A stretch of DNA of 15,869 nucleotides, taken from NCBI GenBank assembly GCA_015489055.1, contig WFMO01000045.1, positions 1-15,869 of the forward strand, written 5' to 3'. The notes under the pieces were generated by a model, which saw nothing but the letters and a program-made list of their open reading frames with translations, had not been told where the DNA came from and ran no database searches. The stretch's first letter is position 1. Each line of letters begins with the position of its first letter. This document shows, piece after piece, positions 1 to 7,934 of the stretch. A program made the position numbers and the translations under genes. The DNA is from Helicobacteraceae bacterium (GTDB lineage: Bacteria; Campylobacterota; Campylobacteria; Campylobacterales; Sulfurimonadaceae).

Positions 1-962
1 ACCAGTGCTCCGGCAAGCGGTGCGGCAACGCATGGTCCTACGATTAAAGCAGATAAAAATCCCATAATAGCGACGCTGATAATACCGCCTGATTTATTTG
101 TAGCCATATTTATTTTTGACTGGATGAAATTTGGCATCTGTATCTCATAAAGGCCAAACATTGATAAAGATAAAATGACAAAAATAGCAGAAAAAGCATA
201 GATAATCCAAGGTGTTTGCATATAAGCTTGCAGATTTTCTCCAAATAACCCGGCTAACACTCCGGCAATCGTATAAGCTAGTGCCATTGAAAGGACATAG
301 ATTAATGACAGAAAAAAAGCATATTTGGTGGTTATATTCTTACCTTGTGATACAATTATTGATGAGAGTATCGGTATCATAGGAAAGATACAGGGCGTAA
401 AGGCCAGTAAGATACCAAAACCTAAAAACATTAAAATAATGATTACTATATTGCCATTCCTCATAGCCTGCGTTATTCTGCCTACCTCTGAGAGCTGTGG
501 CTTTGTGTGTAATGTCTGTATGGTATTTAAAGAGCGTACACTCATATCATTTGTATTGACAGTAAAATGGTATATCCTTGTTTGCGGCTGATAACAAATA
601 CCAGCTTTTGAGCATCCTATAAATGATAAAACTAAAGTTATATTTTTTTTACCGCTTGTTTGTGGTTTTTTGGCGAGTAAAACGGTAGCTCTTGCTTGAT
701 GAACAAATATCTGTTCATGACTAAAGAGTACACTTTTAGATAGCTTTATATCTTTTATAAACATACTACTATTATGTTTGAGCGATATTTTAAAATCTTT
801 TTTATGCAGATATATTTCATGACCTAGTTTTACGGTAATTTGTATTATTCCATTTTTCTTTATTTTAGCAGAGGAATTAAACGCTTGATTGGTTGTTAAG
901 AACTCCGTTGATGCCAAAAGCGAAATGCTGCAAACTAGCAGCAGAAGAATGATTTTTTTCAT
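1..962 (-). CDS. dsbD: Thiol:disulfide interchange protein DsbD, N-terminal part (3' end beyond the window)
   Basis: DsbD passes reducing power from cytoplasmic thioredoxin across the inner membrane to periplasmic thiol proteins, including those of cytochrome c maturation. The gene reads leftward from ATG at 962; 320 codons are visible and it is still open at base 1. A signal peptide (MKKIILLLLVC..., probable cleavage near residue 17) is followed by a periplasmic nDsbD-like domain with the Cys pair GCSKAGICY (C117 and C123). The hydrophobic DsbD domain carries the two redox cysteines in FTPCIFPMIP (C191) and GPCVAAPLAG (C311), which match the family's conserved motifs. The C-terminal thioredoxin-like domain, if present, lies outside the window. 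The start codon has only a weak ribosome-binding site. The gene is divergent from the hemolysin III gene. The family call is firm; that this copy is full length beyond the edge is assumed. Confidence 0.88.
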   Translation of the reverse strand, partial: MKKIILLLLVCSISLLASTEFLTTNQAFNSSAKIKKNGIIQITVKLGHEIYLHKKDFKISLKHNSSMFIKDIKLSKSVLFSHEQIFVHQARATVLLAKKPQTSGKKNITLVLSFIGCSKAGICYQPQTRIYHFTVNTNDMSVRSLNTIQTLHTKPQLSEVGRITQAMRNGNIVIIILMFLGFGILLAFTPCIFPMIPILSSIIVSQGKNITTKYAFFLSLIYVLSMALAYTIAGVLAGLFGENLQAYMQTPWIIYAFSAIFVILSLSMFGLYEIQMPNFIQSKINMATNKSGGIISVAIMGFLSALIVGPCVAAPLAGAL

Positions 963-991
963 ATTATGTCTTTTTGTTAAATGAATTGCAC

Positions 992-998
992 TATAATA
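992..998. promoter_or_regulatory. Shared, near-symmetrical -10 element for dsbD and the hemolysin III gene
   Basis: The 57-bp gap between the two divergent starts contains TATAATA. It reads TATAAT (992-997) on the plus strand and TATTAT (998-993) on the minus strand. Either reading puts the transcription start about 15-25 nt before the respective gene. No convincing -35 box is visible on either side, which is common in Campylobacterota. Inferred from sequence alone. Confidence 0.45.
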
Positions 999-1019
999 CC
1001 TTAAAAAATTTAACGAAGG

Positions 1020-1670
1020 ATGAAATTGCCTGATAAAAATGCAAATGAATTTTCTATAGCCGAGGAGATATGGCATGCCCTTACGCATGGTTTGGGGTTA
1101 CTTCTTGGAATTGCCGGATTGGTTGTGTTGGTGGTTATGGCTGTGTTGCATTCAAGTATTATGGGTGTTGTGGCATCGGCAATATACGGCTCTGCGCTTA
1201 TTGTAACTTATGGTTCATCCACTTTGTATCATGCAGTAACAAATCAAAAATTAAAGAAGATTTTTCAAATTTTTGATCATGCTTCTATATATTTTTTAAT
1301 TGCCGGTTCCTACACTCCTATTACTCTTATAACTTTAAGAGGCGGATGGGGATGGAGTATTTTCGGCATTAATTGGGGTATTGCTATTTTTGGTATAGCA
1401 TTAAAATTTTTATATCCTAGAAGATTTGAAAAATTATCATTATATTTATATGTGATAATGGGTTGGCTTATCGTAGTTGCATATCACCCACTTTTGCACA
1501 ATATGCCGATAGGCGGATTATGGCTTCTTTTAACTGGAGGACTTTTTTATAGTTTTGGCGTGATTTTTTATATACAAGACGATAAACCATATTTTCATAC
1601 CATCTGGCATCTATTTGTTTTAACAGGGAGTATAGCACATTATTTTATGACTTTATTTTATATTATTTAG
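1020..1670 (+). CDS. trhA: Hemolysin III family (YqfA/TrhA, PAQR-like) membrane protein
   Basis: A small seven-helix inner-membrane protein of the hemolysin III/PAQR family (216 aa, normal for the family). Members are linked to membrane-lipid homeostasis, and the haemolysin name is historical. Visible family marks are the N-terminal EEIWHALTHGLGL (about residues 15-27), SSTLYHAV (about 67-74), FDHASIYFLIAGSYTP (about 87-102) and the C-terminal WHLFVLTGSIAHYF (about 198-211). The His, Asp and Ser residues of these motifs form the presumed metal site of the family. Start choice is open: AAGGA (1016-1020) touches the ATG at 1020, but lies an ideal 5 nt before an in-frame TTG at 1026. Initiation at TTG 1026, losing two residues, is therefore plausible. 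No terminator is evident downstream. Confidence 0.87.
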   Translation: MKLPDKNANEFSIAEEIWHALTHGLGLLLGIAGLVVLVVMAVLHSSIMGVVASAIYGSALIVTYGSSTLYHAVTNQKLKKIFQIFDHASIYFLIAGSYTPITLITLRGGWGWSIFGINWGIAIFGIALKFLYPRRFEKLSLYLYVIMGWLIVVAYHPLLHNMPIGGLWLLLTGGLFYSFGVIFYIQDDKPYFHTIWHLFVLTGSIAHYFMTLFYII

Positions 1671-2303
1671 TGCTATTTGGTTTTTATATTATAGATAAAT
1701 CATGATTTGTTTAGTAGTTTTATTTATATGCTTAAATCTTGCCATTTTGAAAACTTTTATCTCTTTTATTATAAAAAATCAACCCGTTTAAAGAGATGCT
1801 AAAAAAAATATATTCTCTCACAAAGAGATATAATTACGAAGCAGACCGTTTAATACAAATATGAGAATCAGTGAAAATGATGCTTTTTATACTTTGCCAG
1901 AGAACATAGTAACAGCTACGACAACTAATACTAATAGAAAAGTCACAGTGTTTAGTAGCTTCAGATTTATCTAGGTTTCAATAAAAAAAATCGATAAATA
2001 ATTCGTAGTAGATCTAGTCGCTTAAGGTTATAATTCGTAATATTTTTTACGAAAAACTGCAGAATTTAACTCCGCCGTTGACAGTAGCTACTATTTAAAT
2101 ATGTTCAATCAAAGGTATAGCTGATAATCTAAATACATTTTTAGTCCCATTTGATAGAGTTTCAGATTGATAATTATCAGAAAAAGATAACCATTATATT
2201 AATGCTAAAAGTGTGTTACTTGGGATAGCATAAGGGTTGAAATAAAAAGAAATTTTGAATTGGCTTTGATATTTGAGAGCATTATACCATTTCTCTTTTT
2301 TCT
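1671..2303. other. 633-bp gap without a recognisable gene
   Basis: AT-rich sequence with frequent stops in all frames between two converging genes. The longest ATG-started stretch I could follow (1861-1974, 37 codons) has no ribosome-binding site and resembles nothing I know. I see several perfect palindromes: AAATCATGATTT (1697-1708), a stem-loop at 2034-2053 and TGATAATTATCA (2168-2179). There is no good rho-independent terminator for either flanking gene. It may be decayed former coding sequence. Confidence 0.5.
2034..2053. repeat. 7-bp stem-loop in the gap
   Basis: TTCGTAA (2034-2040) and TTACGAA (2047-2053) are perfect inverted copies around a 6-nt loop (TATTTT). The same heptamer TTCGTAG/TTACGAA recurs loosely nearby (about 1837 and 2002). 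It is too weak and lacks a T-run, so I do not call it a terminator. Function unknown. Confidence 0.4.
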
Positions 2304-3017
2304 TTATAAAATATGCGTCTCTTTTGGCGCTTTGCTTGAGATTACCTTTTTATCTTCTATTTTAAGTATTCTATCACAAAGCGGTAACATCGCTTCATCA
2401 TGGGTGACCATTATAACAGCTACATTTTGATCCGTTGCTATTTTTTTGAGCATTTTTACAACATCTACGGAGCGTTTAATGTCAAGGGCTGCTGTGGGCT
2501 CATCTGCTAGGATTATCTCTGGTTTGTTTGCAAGTGCTCTTGCAATGGCAGCGCGTTGATTTTGTCCTCCTGAGAGAGAAGAGGGCATTGCGTTTGCATT
2601 GTTGCCAATGTCAAAATACTCCAAAAGCTCCATCGCTATTTTTTCGCTCTCCTCTTTAGACACACCGTTTGTTTGTGGTACAAGTGTGACATTTTCCATA
2701 ATATTTAAAAAAGGGATGAGGTAGTGTGCCTGAAAGATAAAGCCTATTTTTTCGCGCCGTATTTTTCGCGTCTCTTTTGTAAGCCATTTGTTCTCATAGA
2801 CCTTCTCATCTCCTAGCCAAATAGTTCCACTTGTCGGCTCTTGCACGCAGCCTATCATCATAAGCAGCGTTGTCTTTCCCGCACCACTAGGGGCTACAAG
2901 GGCGACAAGTTCACTTTTATTTACTTCAAAAGAGGCACCATTAATGACCTCTACAAGGCTATCACCTTTACCGAAGTTTTTAACAAGATTTTCTACTTTT
3001 ATCGCTTGTTTACTCAT
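2304..3017 (-). CDS. ABC exporter ATP-binding subunit (LolD/MacB/DevA type)
   Basis: Cytoplasmic ATPase that powers the FtsX-like permease encoded just upstream. Counting from the longer start at 3023: Walker A APSGAGKTT (44-52; Ala replaces the usual first Gly, as in some LolD proteins), Q-loop Gln98, signature LSGGQ (150-154), Walker B ILADEPT with Glu175 (171-177), D-loop around 178-181 and switch His208. At about 237-239 aa it is a single-domain ATPase of normal length. Start choice: AGGAGG (3024-3029) touches the ATG at 3023 but sits 6 nt before the in-frame ATG at 3017, so I prefer 3017. The 3023 start would overlap the permease stop as ATGA. It is the last gene of the export operon and no clear terminator follows it. 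Confidence 0.9.
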   Translation of the reverse strand: MSKQAIKVENLVKNFGKGDSLVEVINGASFEVNKSELVALVAPSGAGKTTLLMMIGCVQEPTSGTIWLGDEKVYENKWLTKETRKIRREKIGFIFQAHYLIPFLNIMENVTLVPQTNGVSKEESEKIAMELLEYFDIGNNANAMPSSLSGGQNQRAAIARALANKPEIILADEPTAALDIKRSVDVVKMLKKIATDQNVAVIMVTHDEAMLPLCDRILKIEDKKVISSKAPKETHIL

Positions 3018-3019
3018 GC

Positions 3020-4165
3020 TCATCCTCCTATCGCCTCTGCTGGATCGGCCGATATTACTTTTCTTACACCCACAAAAGAGGCTAAAATAGATGCTATGAT
3101 AATGACTATAAAAAGTCCAAAAGCATCAGGCGTTTCAAGCACAACTCTTTTTGGAAATTTCGAGTAAATCAGATGAGCAAAAATATTTCCTGCTATAAAA
3201 GCAAGAACACCCATAAGTACCGTCTCTTGCACTATCATTTTAATAATCACTGAGTTTGGTATGCCTATAAGCTTCATAATAGCTATCTCTTTCATCTTTT
3301 CAAGCGTCATAGTGTAGATGATAAGGGCGATAATAATGGTCGAGACAATGATAAGTATCACGGTAAACATTCCTATTTGCTTTGAAGCCGTTTTTATTAA
3401 GTTTTTGGTTAAAATTGTCTTCTCTTGCTTTGCTGTATAAACAGATTTATGTTTCCAGCGCCGAATATCTTGTGCGACTTTGTTTACATCGTAACCACTT
3501 TGTACACGAGCAACAATCGCATTTACCATATGGGAATTTATATTATTGATGCCTCTTGCTCTGTCATTTCTTATGCGAGCATTGGAGTAGAGAAATTGCA
3601 ACTCTTGTGCATCTTTGAGTGAGATGTAAACTAAAGGGTCACCCCCAGAAGAGACCGTTCCATGCGTTACACCTACAACAGTGAAAATATCTCTACCCAA
3701 AGGAATTTTATCACCGAGTTTAAAGCCTGTTTTGTCTGTAACAACCATCTCATAGTGGTCACGTCTGAGTCCTCGTCCTGCTATGAGTTTGTTTGGATTG
3801 ATAGGGTCAATATCTCCAAACGGGTTAAACCCAACTGCAAAAACACGTACCATCTTTGTTTTTAAAGGGAGTTGGAGATTTTGAAAGGTAATGCCTTCTG
3901 CACTTTTTATCCCATGTATAACACGGATGGTATCTTCTAAATCTTCATGTACTCGTGATGCTTCTGCAAAGGGTCCGAGTGTATTTTCTTGCACGACCCA
4001 CAAATCAACATGCAAATCATCAAGCAAGACTTGCGCATCTATAATCATACCTCTATAAACACCCATCATAATCATAACAATGCCAAGAAGCATCCCCACA
4101 CCTGCAGCGGTGACGATAAATTTTCCAAGAGTATGTTTTATCTCTTTTTGTGCTAAGCTAATCAT
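3020..4165 (-). CDS. FtsX-like ABC exporter permease (MacB/DevC type)
   Basis: Inner-membrane subunit of a type VII (mechanotransmission) ABC exporter. It has 381 aa with an N-terminal helix (about residues 14-36), a large periplasmic MacB-PCD-like domain (about 40-265), and a C-terminal FtsX domain with three helices (about 267-286, 311-334 and 348-366). Between the second and third helices, LEKMKEIAIMKLIG matches the coupling-helix region of FtsX/MacB proteins, which contacts the ATPase. Four helices with one long periplasmic loop fit half-transporters such as DevC, which work as dimers. Its ATG overlaps the stop of the adaptor gene by 4 nt (ATGA), and its own stop overlaps or abuts the ATPase start, so translation is probably coupled. 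The substrate cannot be read from the sequence. Confidence 0.9.
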   Translation of the reverse strand: MISLAQKEIKHTLGKFIVTAAGVGMLLGIVMIMMGVYRGMIIDAQVLLDDLHVDLWVVQENTLGPFAEASRVHEDLEDTIRVIHGIKSAEGITFQNLQLPLKTKMVRVFAVGFNPFGDIDPINPNKLIAGRGLRRDHYEMVVTDKTGFKLGDKIPLGRDIFTVVGVTHGTVSSGGDPLVYISLKDAQELQFLYSNARIRNDRARGINNINSHMVNAIVARVQSGYDVNKVAQDIRRWKHKSVYTAKQEKTILTKNLIKTASKQIGMFTVILIIVSTIIIALIIYTMTLEKMKEIAIMKLIGIPNSVIIKMIVQETVLMGVLAFIAGNIFAHLIYSKFPKRVVLETPDAFGLFIVIIIASILASFVGVRKVISADPAEAIGG

Positions 4166-5304
4166 TGGTAAACTCTTGCGCCCTCAGAGAGACGCTTTTT
4201 ATTTTTCGCAGGCATAAGTATGACTACGTTTGTAGTAAGGTTTTTTACAGCTGCTGTTTTGTCGTTGATGCCTAGCAGTGTGACTTTTTGAAAGTGTGCC
4301 TTGCTGTTTTGGACTATCCAAACGCCACTTTTACCATCTTTATAAACTATCACTTTTGTAGGTACTGTGACAACATTTTGAAGTCTTTTGGTATTTATGA
4401 GTACCTCTGCCTGTTCATTGATGTAAAACGGAATTGGTAGTTTCTCAAACGCAACATCTACCTCTCTCTCTTGTGTGACTGCGTCACTCTCTGCTTCGAT
4501 GCGTTTTACAATACCTGCAAATTTTTTCTTGGTATGAGAACGGAGTATGATAGTTGCGTGTTGTCCAACTTTAATGTTACCACTAATGCGTTCATCAATG
4601 TAGGTACGGATCCAAATATCTTGAGGACTTACAATTTTAAATATGCTCTGCGTGGGCACAATACTTTGAGCGACTTCTGCTTTTTTTGCTATGACATAGC
4701 CATTAACAGGTGCATAAATTTTGTAACGTGAAAGTTTTACTTCAAGTGCTTTTACGTTTGTTTGCGCGAGTTTTACCTCTTGTATTGCTGAGTTTATATG
4801 TGCTTTTGTAGCAGCAATCTGTGCTCTTATGGCATCAAAGTCTGCTTTGGCTTTGTCGTACTCCGATTGAGAAGCAAATGACTGGATTTTGAGTTTTTTA
4901 TAACGGTCGTAAGTTGCAAGTGCTAAATCTCTTTGTGCATAGAGTGCATCAAGATCTTTACGCGAAGCTGTAACTTCTATTTTTGCTTTTTGTACAGAAA
5001 TTTTTGCCTCTTTTACAAGCTCGGGCATATCAACAACATCCATCTCTGCAAGCAGTTGCCCTTTTTTAACCCATTGCCCTTCATCTGTATAAAGTACTTT
5101 TATTTTTGAAGCAAAGAGTGCTGTAATGTTATAAATCTCTTTTGCACCGACATTTCCTATACCAAAAGTTTTAAGTTGCATATCTCCTCTTTTGGGAGTA
5201 ATCGTTTTATAGGTACTTTTTGGAATGTAAATTTTGTTGTAAAAAACCGTTCCACTAACAAGCACTAAAAGAGTGATAAGAACGTATTTAAGATAGTTGT
5301 TCAT
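4162..5304 (-). CDS. HlyD/MacA-type periplasmic adaptor (membrane fusion) protein
   Basis: Periplasmic adaptor linking the permease to the outer-membrane channel (380 aa). It starts with an uncleaved anchor or signal helix (about residues 7-21). The first half of a biotinyl-lipoyl-like domain follows (about 67-90, DEGQWVKKGQLLAEMD), then an Ala/Lys/Gln-rich alpha-hairpin coiled coil (about 95-192) whose tip would dock on TolC, the second lipoyl half (about 196-220, IYAPVNGYVIAKK), and beta-barrel and membrane-proximal domains. There is no cysteine at a lipobox, so it is not a lipoprotein. Its ATG shares one base with the stop of the tolC-like gene (TAATG). GAAGG about 9 nt upstream serves as the ribosome-binding site. 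DevB and MacA are the closest family models. Confidence 0.9.
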   Translation of the reverse strand: MNNYLKYVLITLLVLVSGTVFYNKIYIPKSTYKTITPKRGDMQLKTFGIGNVGAKEIYNITALFASKIKVLYTDEGQWVKKGQLLAEMDVVDMPELVKEAKISVQKAKIEVTASRKDLDALYAQRDLALATYDRYKKLKIQSFASQSEYDKAKADFDAIRAQIAATKAHINSAIQEVKLAQTNVKALEVKLSRYKIYAPVNGYVIAKKAEVAQSIVPTQSIFKIVSPQDIWIRTYIDERISGNIKVGQHATIILRSHTKKKFAGIVKRIEAESDAVTQEREVDVAFEKLPIPFYINEQAEVLINTKRLQNVVTVPTKVIVYKDGKSGVWIVQNSKAHFQKVTLLGINDKTAAVKNLTTNVVILMPAKNKKRLSEGARVYQ

Positions 5305-6551
5305 TATATTTTTCCTTCAAGATATTGGATTTTGTCAATGCTTAGTACGCGTGAATAACGGGCCTCAAGTAGTCCTAGTTTTGCGCTTAACACCTGAGAG
5401 GTGGCATCTAATAGTTCGATATAGGTAGTAATGCCCACTTTATATCGTCCATCAATCACCTTTTCTGTCTCCTTTGCAGAGTAAAGTTGTGCCTTTTTTG
5501 CAGCGATGGTCTTATTGTAGCGTTTGATGTCAAGTAGCAAGTTGTCTAGCTCTTCTTTTAGAGCAAGTTTGCGTGAGCGTTTGTCCTCTTTGCTAATCTG
5601 TGCAGATATTTCTATTTTTTGTGCTTCTGTTGAGATTCTTCCACCGCTGTAGAGTGGAATATTTATAACTATGCCCGCCGTTGTGGTATTATAAATATTG
5701 AGCGTGTCAAAGTGGTTATAAGATGCTATTGCGTCGATAGAACCGTAATGCTCTGCTTTTGCCGATTTGTGTAGTAAGATGTTTTTCTCAATATTTTTAT
5801 TGTCAATTTTAAGCGTATAGTTTGAAGCAAGCACCTCCTTTTCTATATCTGTATTAGCATTGAAACTCTTTTGTAGCACCGCGTTCTCAAGTGTGACATT
5901 CTCATCAATTTTTTTGCCCATATAGAGTGAGAGTGAATTGCGTGCTTTATCAAAACTTGCTTGTGCGATGGCAAGATTATTTTCTGCATTGTAAACGGCT
6001 GAGAGAAAACGGCTTGCGTCTGCCGTGGTTTTAAGCCCCTGTTTTACCAGAGCTTTTGCTTGTGCATAGTAGGCTTTCTTTGCTTCTAAATCTTTTTTAC
6101 GGACGTTGAGCGCCTCACGCTGGACTACCATAAGTATGTAAAAAGATTTGACTTTATAAGCAAGTAGTGCTTTGAAATCCATCAAAGAGAGTTTTGAAAT
6201 TGCTTCATCTTGTTTACTTACATCAATTTTGGAGGCAGTTTTACCAAAATCCCATAACTTTTGTTTCACATTCACTCCTATATTCCAACCCACATCATCC
6301 TTCGTATGAAAAGAACCATTTACAGGAAGAACGTAAGTTTGTATGACATTATATTGCCCAGAAAGATTGACTTGTGGCAGATAATCACCAACAGCCGAAC
6401 GATGCGAAAGCTTTGATTGTCGCATCTTCAACTGTAGAGATTGAACATCAGGATAGTTTTGCAGTGTAGCATCGATGGATTCCTGAAGTGTAAGCGTCTC
6501 TGCCTTTAGCATGGAAAAGAGCAGCAAAGAGGAGAAAAATATTCTTTTCAT
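5304..6551 (-). CDS. TolC-family outer-membrane efflux channel protein
   Basis: Outer-membrane channel of the tripartite exporter (415 aa, normal for the family). It has a clear signal peptide (MKRIFFSSLLLFSMLKA, cleavage near residue 17). Two OEP repeats (roughly 20-205 and 230-412) are rich in Ala, Lys and Leu heptads, as expected for the periplasmic alpha-barrel; beta-strand segments such as YLPQVNLSGQYNVIQTY (about 58-74) are typical of the barrel. AAGG (6561-6558) lies 6 nt before the ATG. It is the first gene of the exporter operon, transcribed from its own promoter with a candidate response-regulator site. Carrying its own TolC suggests a dedicated export route rather than one shared with other pumps. 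Confidence 0.9.
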   Translation of the reverse strand: MKRIFFSSLLLFSMLKAETLTLQESIDATLQNYPDVQSLQLKMRQSKLSHRSAVGDYLPQVNLSGQYNVIQTYVLPVNGSFHTKDDVGWNIGVNVKQKLWDFGKTASKIDVSKQDEAISKLSLMDFKALLAYKVKSFYILMVVQREALNVRKKDLEAKKAYYAQAKALVKQGLKTTADASRFLSAVYNAENNLAIAQASFDKARNSLSLYMGKKIDENVTLENAVLQKSFNANTDIEKEVLASNYTLKIDNKNIEKNILLHKSAKAEHYGSIDAIASYNHFDTLNIYNTTTAGIVINIPLYSGGRISTEAQKIEISAQISKEDKRSRKLALKEELDNLLLDIKRYNKTIAAKKAQLYSAKETEKVIDGRYKVGITTYIELLDATSQVLSAKLGLLEARYSRVLSIDKIQYLEGKI

Positions 6552-6581
6552 TATAAGCCTTATGAGATATTTTTATGTTGT

Positions 6582-6614
6582 ATTATCTTATAAGTGTGTT
6601 AAGGTATCGTTAAA
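6582..6614 (-). promoter_or_regulatory. Exporter promoter with direct-repeat (OmpR/PmrA-like) operator
   Basis: On the minus strand, TTTAACGATACCTTAAC (6614-6598) contains two half-sites, TTTAAC and CTTAAC, separated by 5 bp, giving an 11-bp period. It is followed 10 bp later by GATAAT (6587-6582) as -10. Transcription would start near 6575, leaving a 24-nt leader. An 11-bp tandem repeat replacing the -35 box is the known layout of sites activated by OmpR-family regulators. A similar element precedes the response regulator gene. That this regulator binds here is inferred. Confidence 0.6.
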
Positions 6615-6628
6615 GGGTAAAATTTTTT

Positions 6629-6802
6629 GTGAGATTACACAATAACAAAGGCGCTAATATCCAACTCATTGGACTGTCTATGGTATCTTTAGCTATCATA
6701 TGCTATTTACTAGCAGTTGAACTTCAATATCCAGTACAATTTTCACTTGTTTATCTATCGCTAGTATCTCTGATAAGTAAGTTTAGTAAGAAAGCCCTCT
6801 AA
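6629..6802 (+). CDS. Possible 57-residue hydrophobic protein or gene remnant
   Basis: An open frame from GTG (6629) to TAA (6800-6802) fills much of the 312-bp gap between the kinase and tolC-like genes, on the opposite strand to both. The product begins with a basic stretch (RLHNNKGAN), then has two hydrophobic segments (about residues 11-30 and 36-50) and ends basic (KFSKKAL). This gives a sensible two-helix membrane topology. The ribosome-binding site is poor (AAAGG 12 nt upstream). The pattern loosely recalls the C-terminal half of small DUF3325-type membrane proteins, but I cannot confirm that. It may be a real small gene, or the tail of a lost one displaced when the exporter cluster arrived. 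Confidence 0.3.
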   Translation: MRLHNNKGANIQLIGLSMVSLAIICYLLAVELQYPVQFSLVYLSLVSLISKFSKKAL

Positions 6803-6863
6803 GACAAAGGAATCGCACAATTTAGCAATAGTACAATGTTCTTTGAGTAAAACATAGCACCAC

Positions 6864-7934
6864 TTATAACATGAAAGTCAGTACAAACTTATTGCTATTA
6901 TTATCTGATTCTATTTTTATCTCTATTCTCATTGCCTTTGCCAAGCGATTGACAATGTCCAATCCTATGCCACTGCTGCGTTTATCACTACTATAAGAAC
7001 GCTCGAAAATCTTCTCTGGATTTACGATTTTTGGTCCGCTGTTTTGGACGCATAAACTATTTTTTGTGGTGTAAATTTTTACATATCCGTTTTGTGTATT
7101 GTATTTGCAGGCGTTTGAGATGATATTTTGGAGTATTTGTTTTATAGCGTGTGCGTTGAGTTTGGCTGTAAAGTTTGAACACTCTTGAGTGAAGCGAATA
7201 TTTGGATGTATCTGCTGCTGCGTTTGGATTATTTCTTGCGTGATTTTACAGAGGCTTATCTGCTCAAGTTGAAAAGTTTCTTCTTGGAGAAGAATAGTTA
7301 GATTTTCATGGAGTTCCGAGATGGTTTCTACACTTTTTTTTACTCTTTGTAATGCTACACTGTCTGCGTATGTTTCTTTTTTTTCAAGGAGTTTCATATT
7401 GAGTTTGATGGAGGTGACGGGCGTGTTTAGGTCGTGTATGAGATCTTTTGCGAACTTATCAAGTGTCAATATGCTCTCTTGGAGTGGCTTGAGAGCATTT
7501 TTAGCAAGCTTGTAGCTTATAAAGGCAAAGACTAAAAGCAATAAAAGCTGGAGTGTCCATATTCTGATTTTTAGTGCAAAAAGCTTTTGGTTAAAAGTAT
7601 TTTTTTTCTTTATTATCTGAAGATAGTAGTGTGGTTTTTTTGTTGGAATATATTTCATAAAACTGTTATCTGAAATAGTAAAGTTTTGTATATCTATGTG
7701 CTTCCCCGGCTTTTTTACAAATTTATGTGAATATTTGCTATCACGATACCCATCCATGTTGAGATGGAGTTTGATATGTCTTGCATATTCTATCATTGAG
7801 AATTCTTCAGCTTTTAAAAGATGGTCTTTCATTTGAATATAGTAAAAAAATCCTGCCACTAAAATAAGTAGTGATACACTCACAAAGTAGGTGATGAAAA
7901 ATTTTAAAAATGCTCTTCTTTCATAATGATGCAA
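6864..7934 (-). CDS. Sensor histidine kinase of the exporter cluster
   Basis: Membrane-bound two-component sensor (356 aa). TM helix 1 is at about residues 11-32, a His/Lys/Tyr-rich periplasmic sensor region of about 90 residues follows, and TM helix 2 is at about 123-145. The HisKA helix carries the phospho-acceptor His167 in DLIHDLNTPVTS. The HATPase domain has the N-box QNIISNACKY (Asn270 and Asn274), a divergent G1 motif (QNSGPKI instead of DNGxGI) and G2 SSGIGLDIV (320-328). The start is a TTG at 7934, which overlaps the end of the regulator gene by 14 nt; GTAGGG about 7 nt upstream may act as the ribosome-binding site, and no in-frame ATG lies nearby. No HAMP domain is obvious. The signal it senses is unknown. 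Confidence 0.9.
   Translation of the reverse strand: MHHYERRAFLKFFITYFVSVSLLILVAGFFYYIQMKDHLLKAEEFSMIEYARHIKLHLNMDGYRDSKYSHKFVKKPGKHIDIQNFTISDNSFMKYIPTKKPHYYLQIIKKKNTFNQKLFALKIRIWTLQLLLLLVFAFISYKLAKNALKPLQESILTLDKFAKDLIHDLNTPVTSIKLNMKLLEKKETYADSVALQRVKKSVETISELHENLTILLQEETFQLEQISLCKITQEIIQTQQQIHPNIRFTQECSNFTAKLNAHAIKQILQNIISNACKYNTQNGYVKIYTTKNSLCVQNSGPKIVNPEKIFERSYSSDKRSSGIGLDIVNRLAKAMRIEIKIESDNNSNKFVLTFML

Noticed and set aside
325..591. Plus-strand open frame inside dsbD
   Set aside because: It is antisense to clear DsbD motifs; a shadow frame.
2044..2110. Minus-strand stretch reading VATVNGGVKFCSF, faintly like a cold-shock protein
   Set aside because: Too short, stops on both sides, no RNA-binding motifs follow; chance resemblance.
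2168..2200. TGATAATTATCA palindrome followed by GATAACCATTAT, resembling a Fur box
   Set aside because: It lies in a gap between converging genes with no promoter or iron gene beside it, and AT-rich palindromes like this arise by chance.
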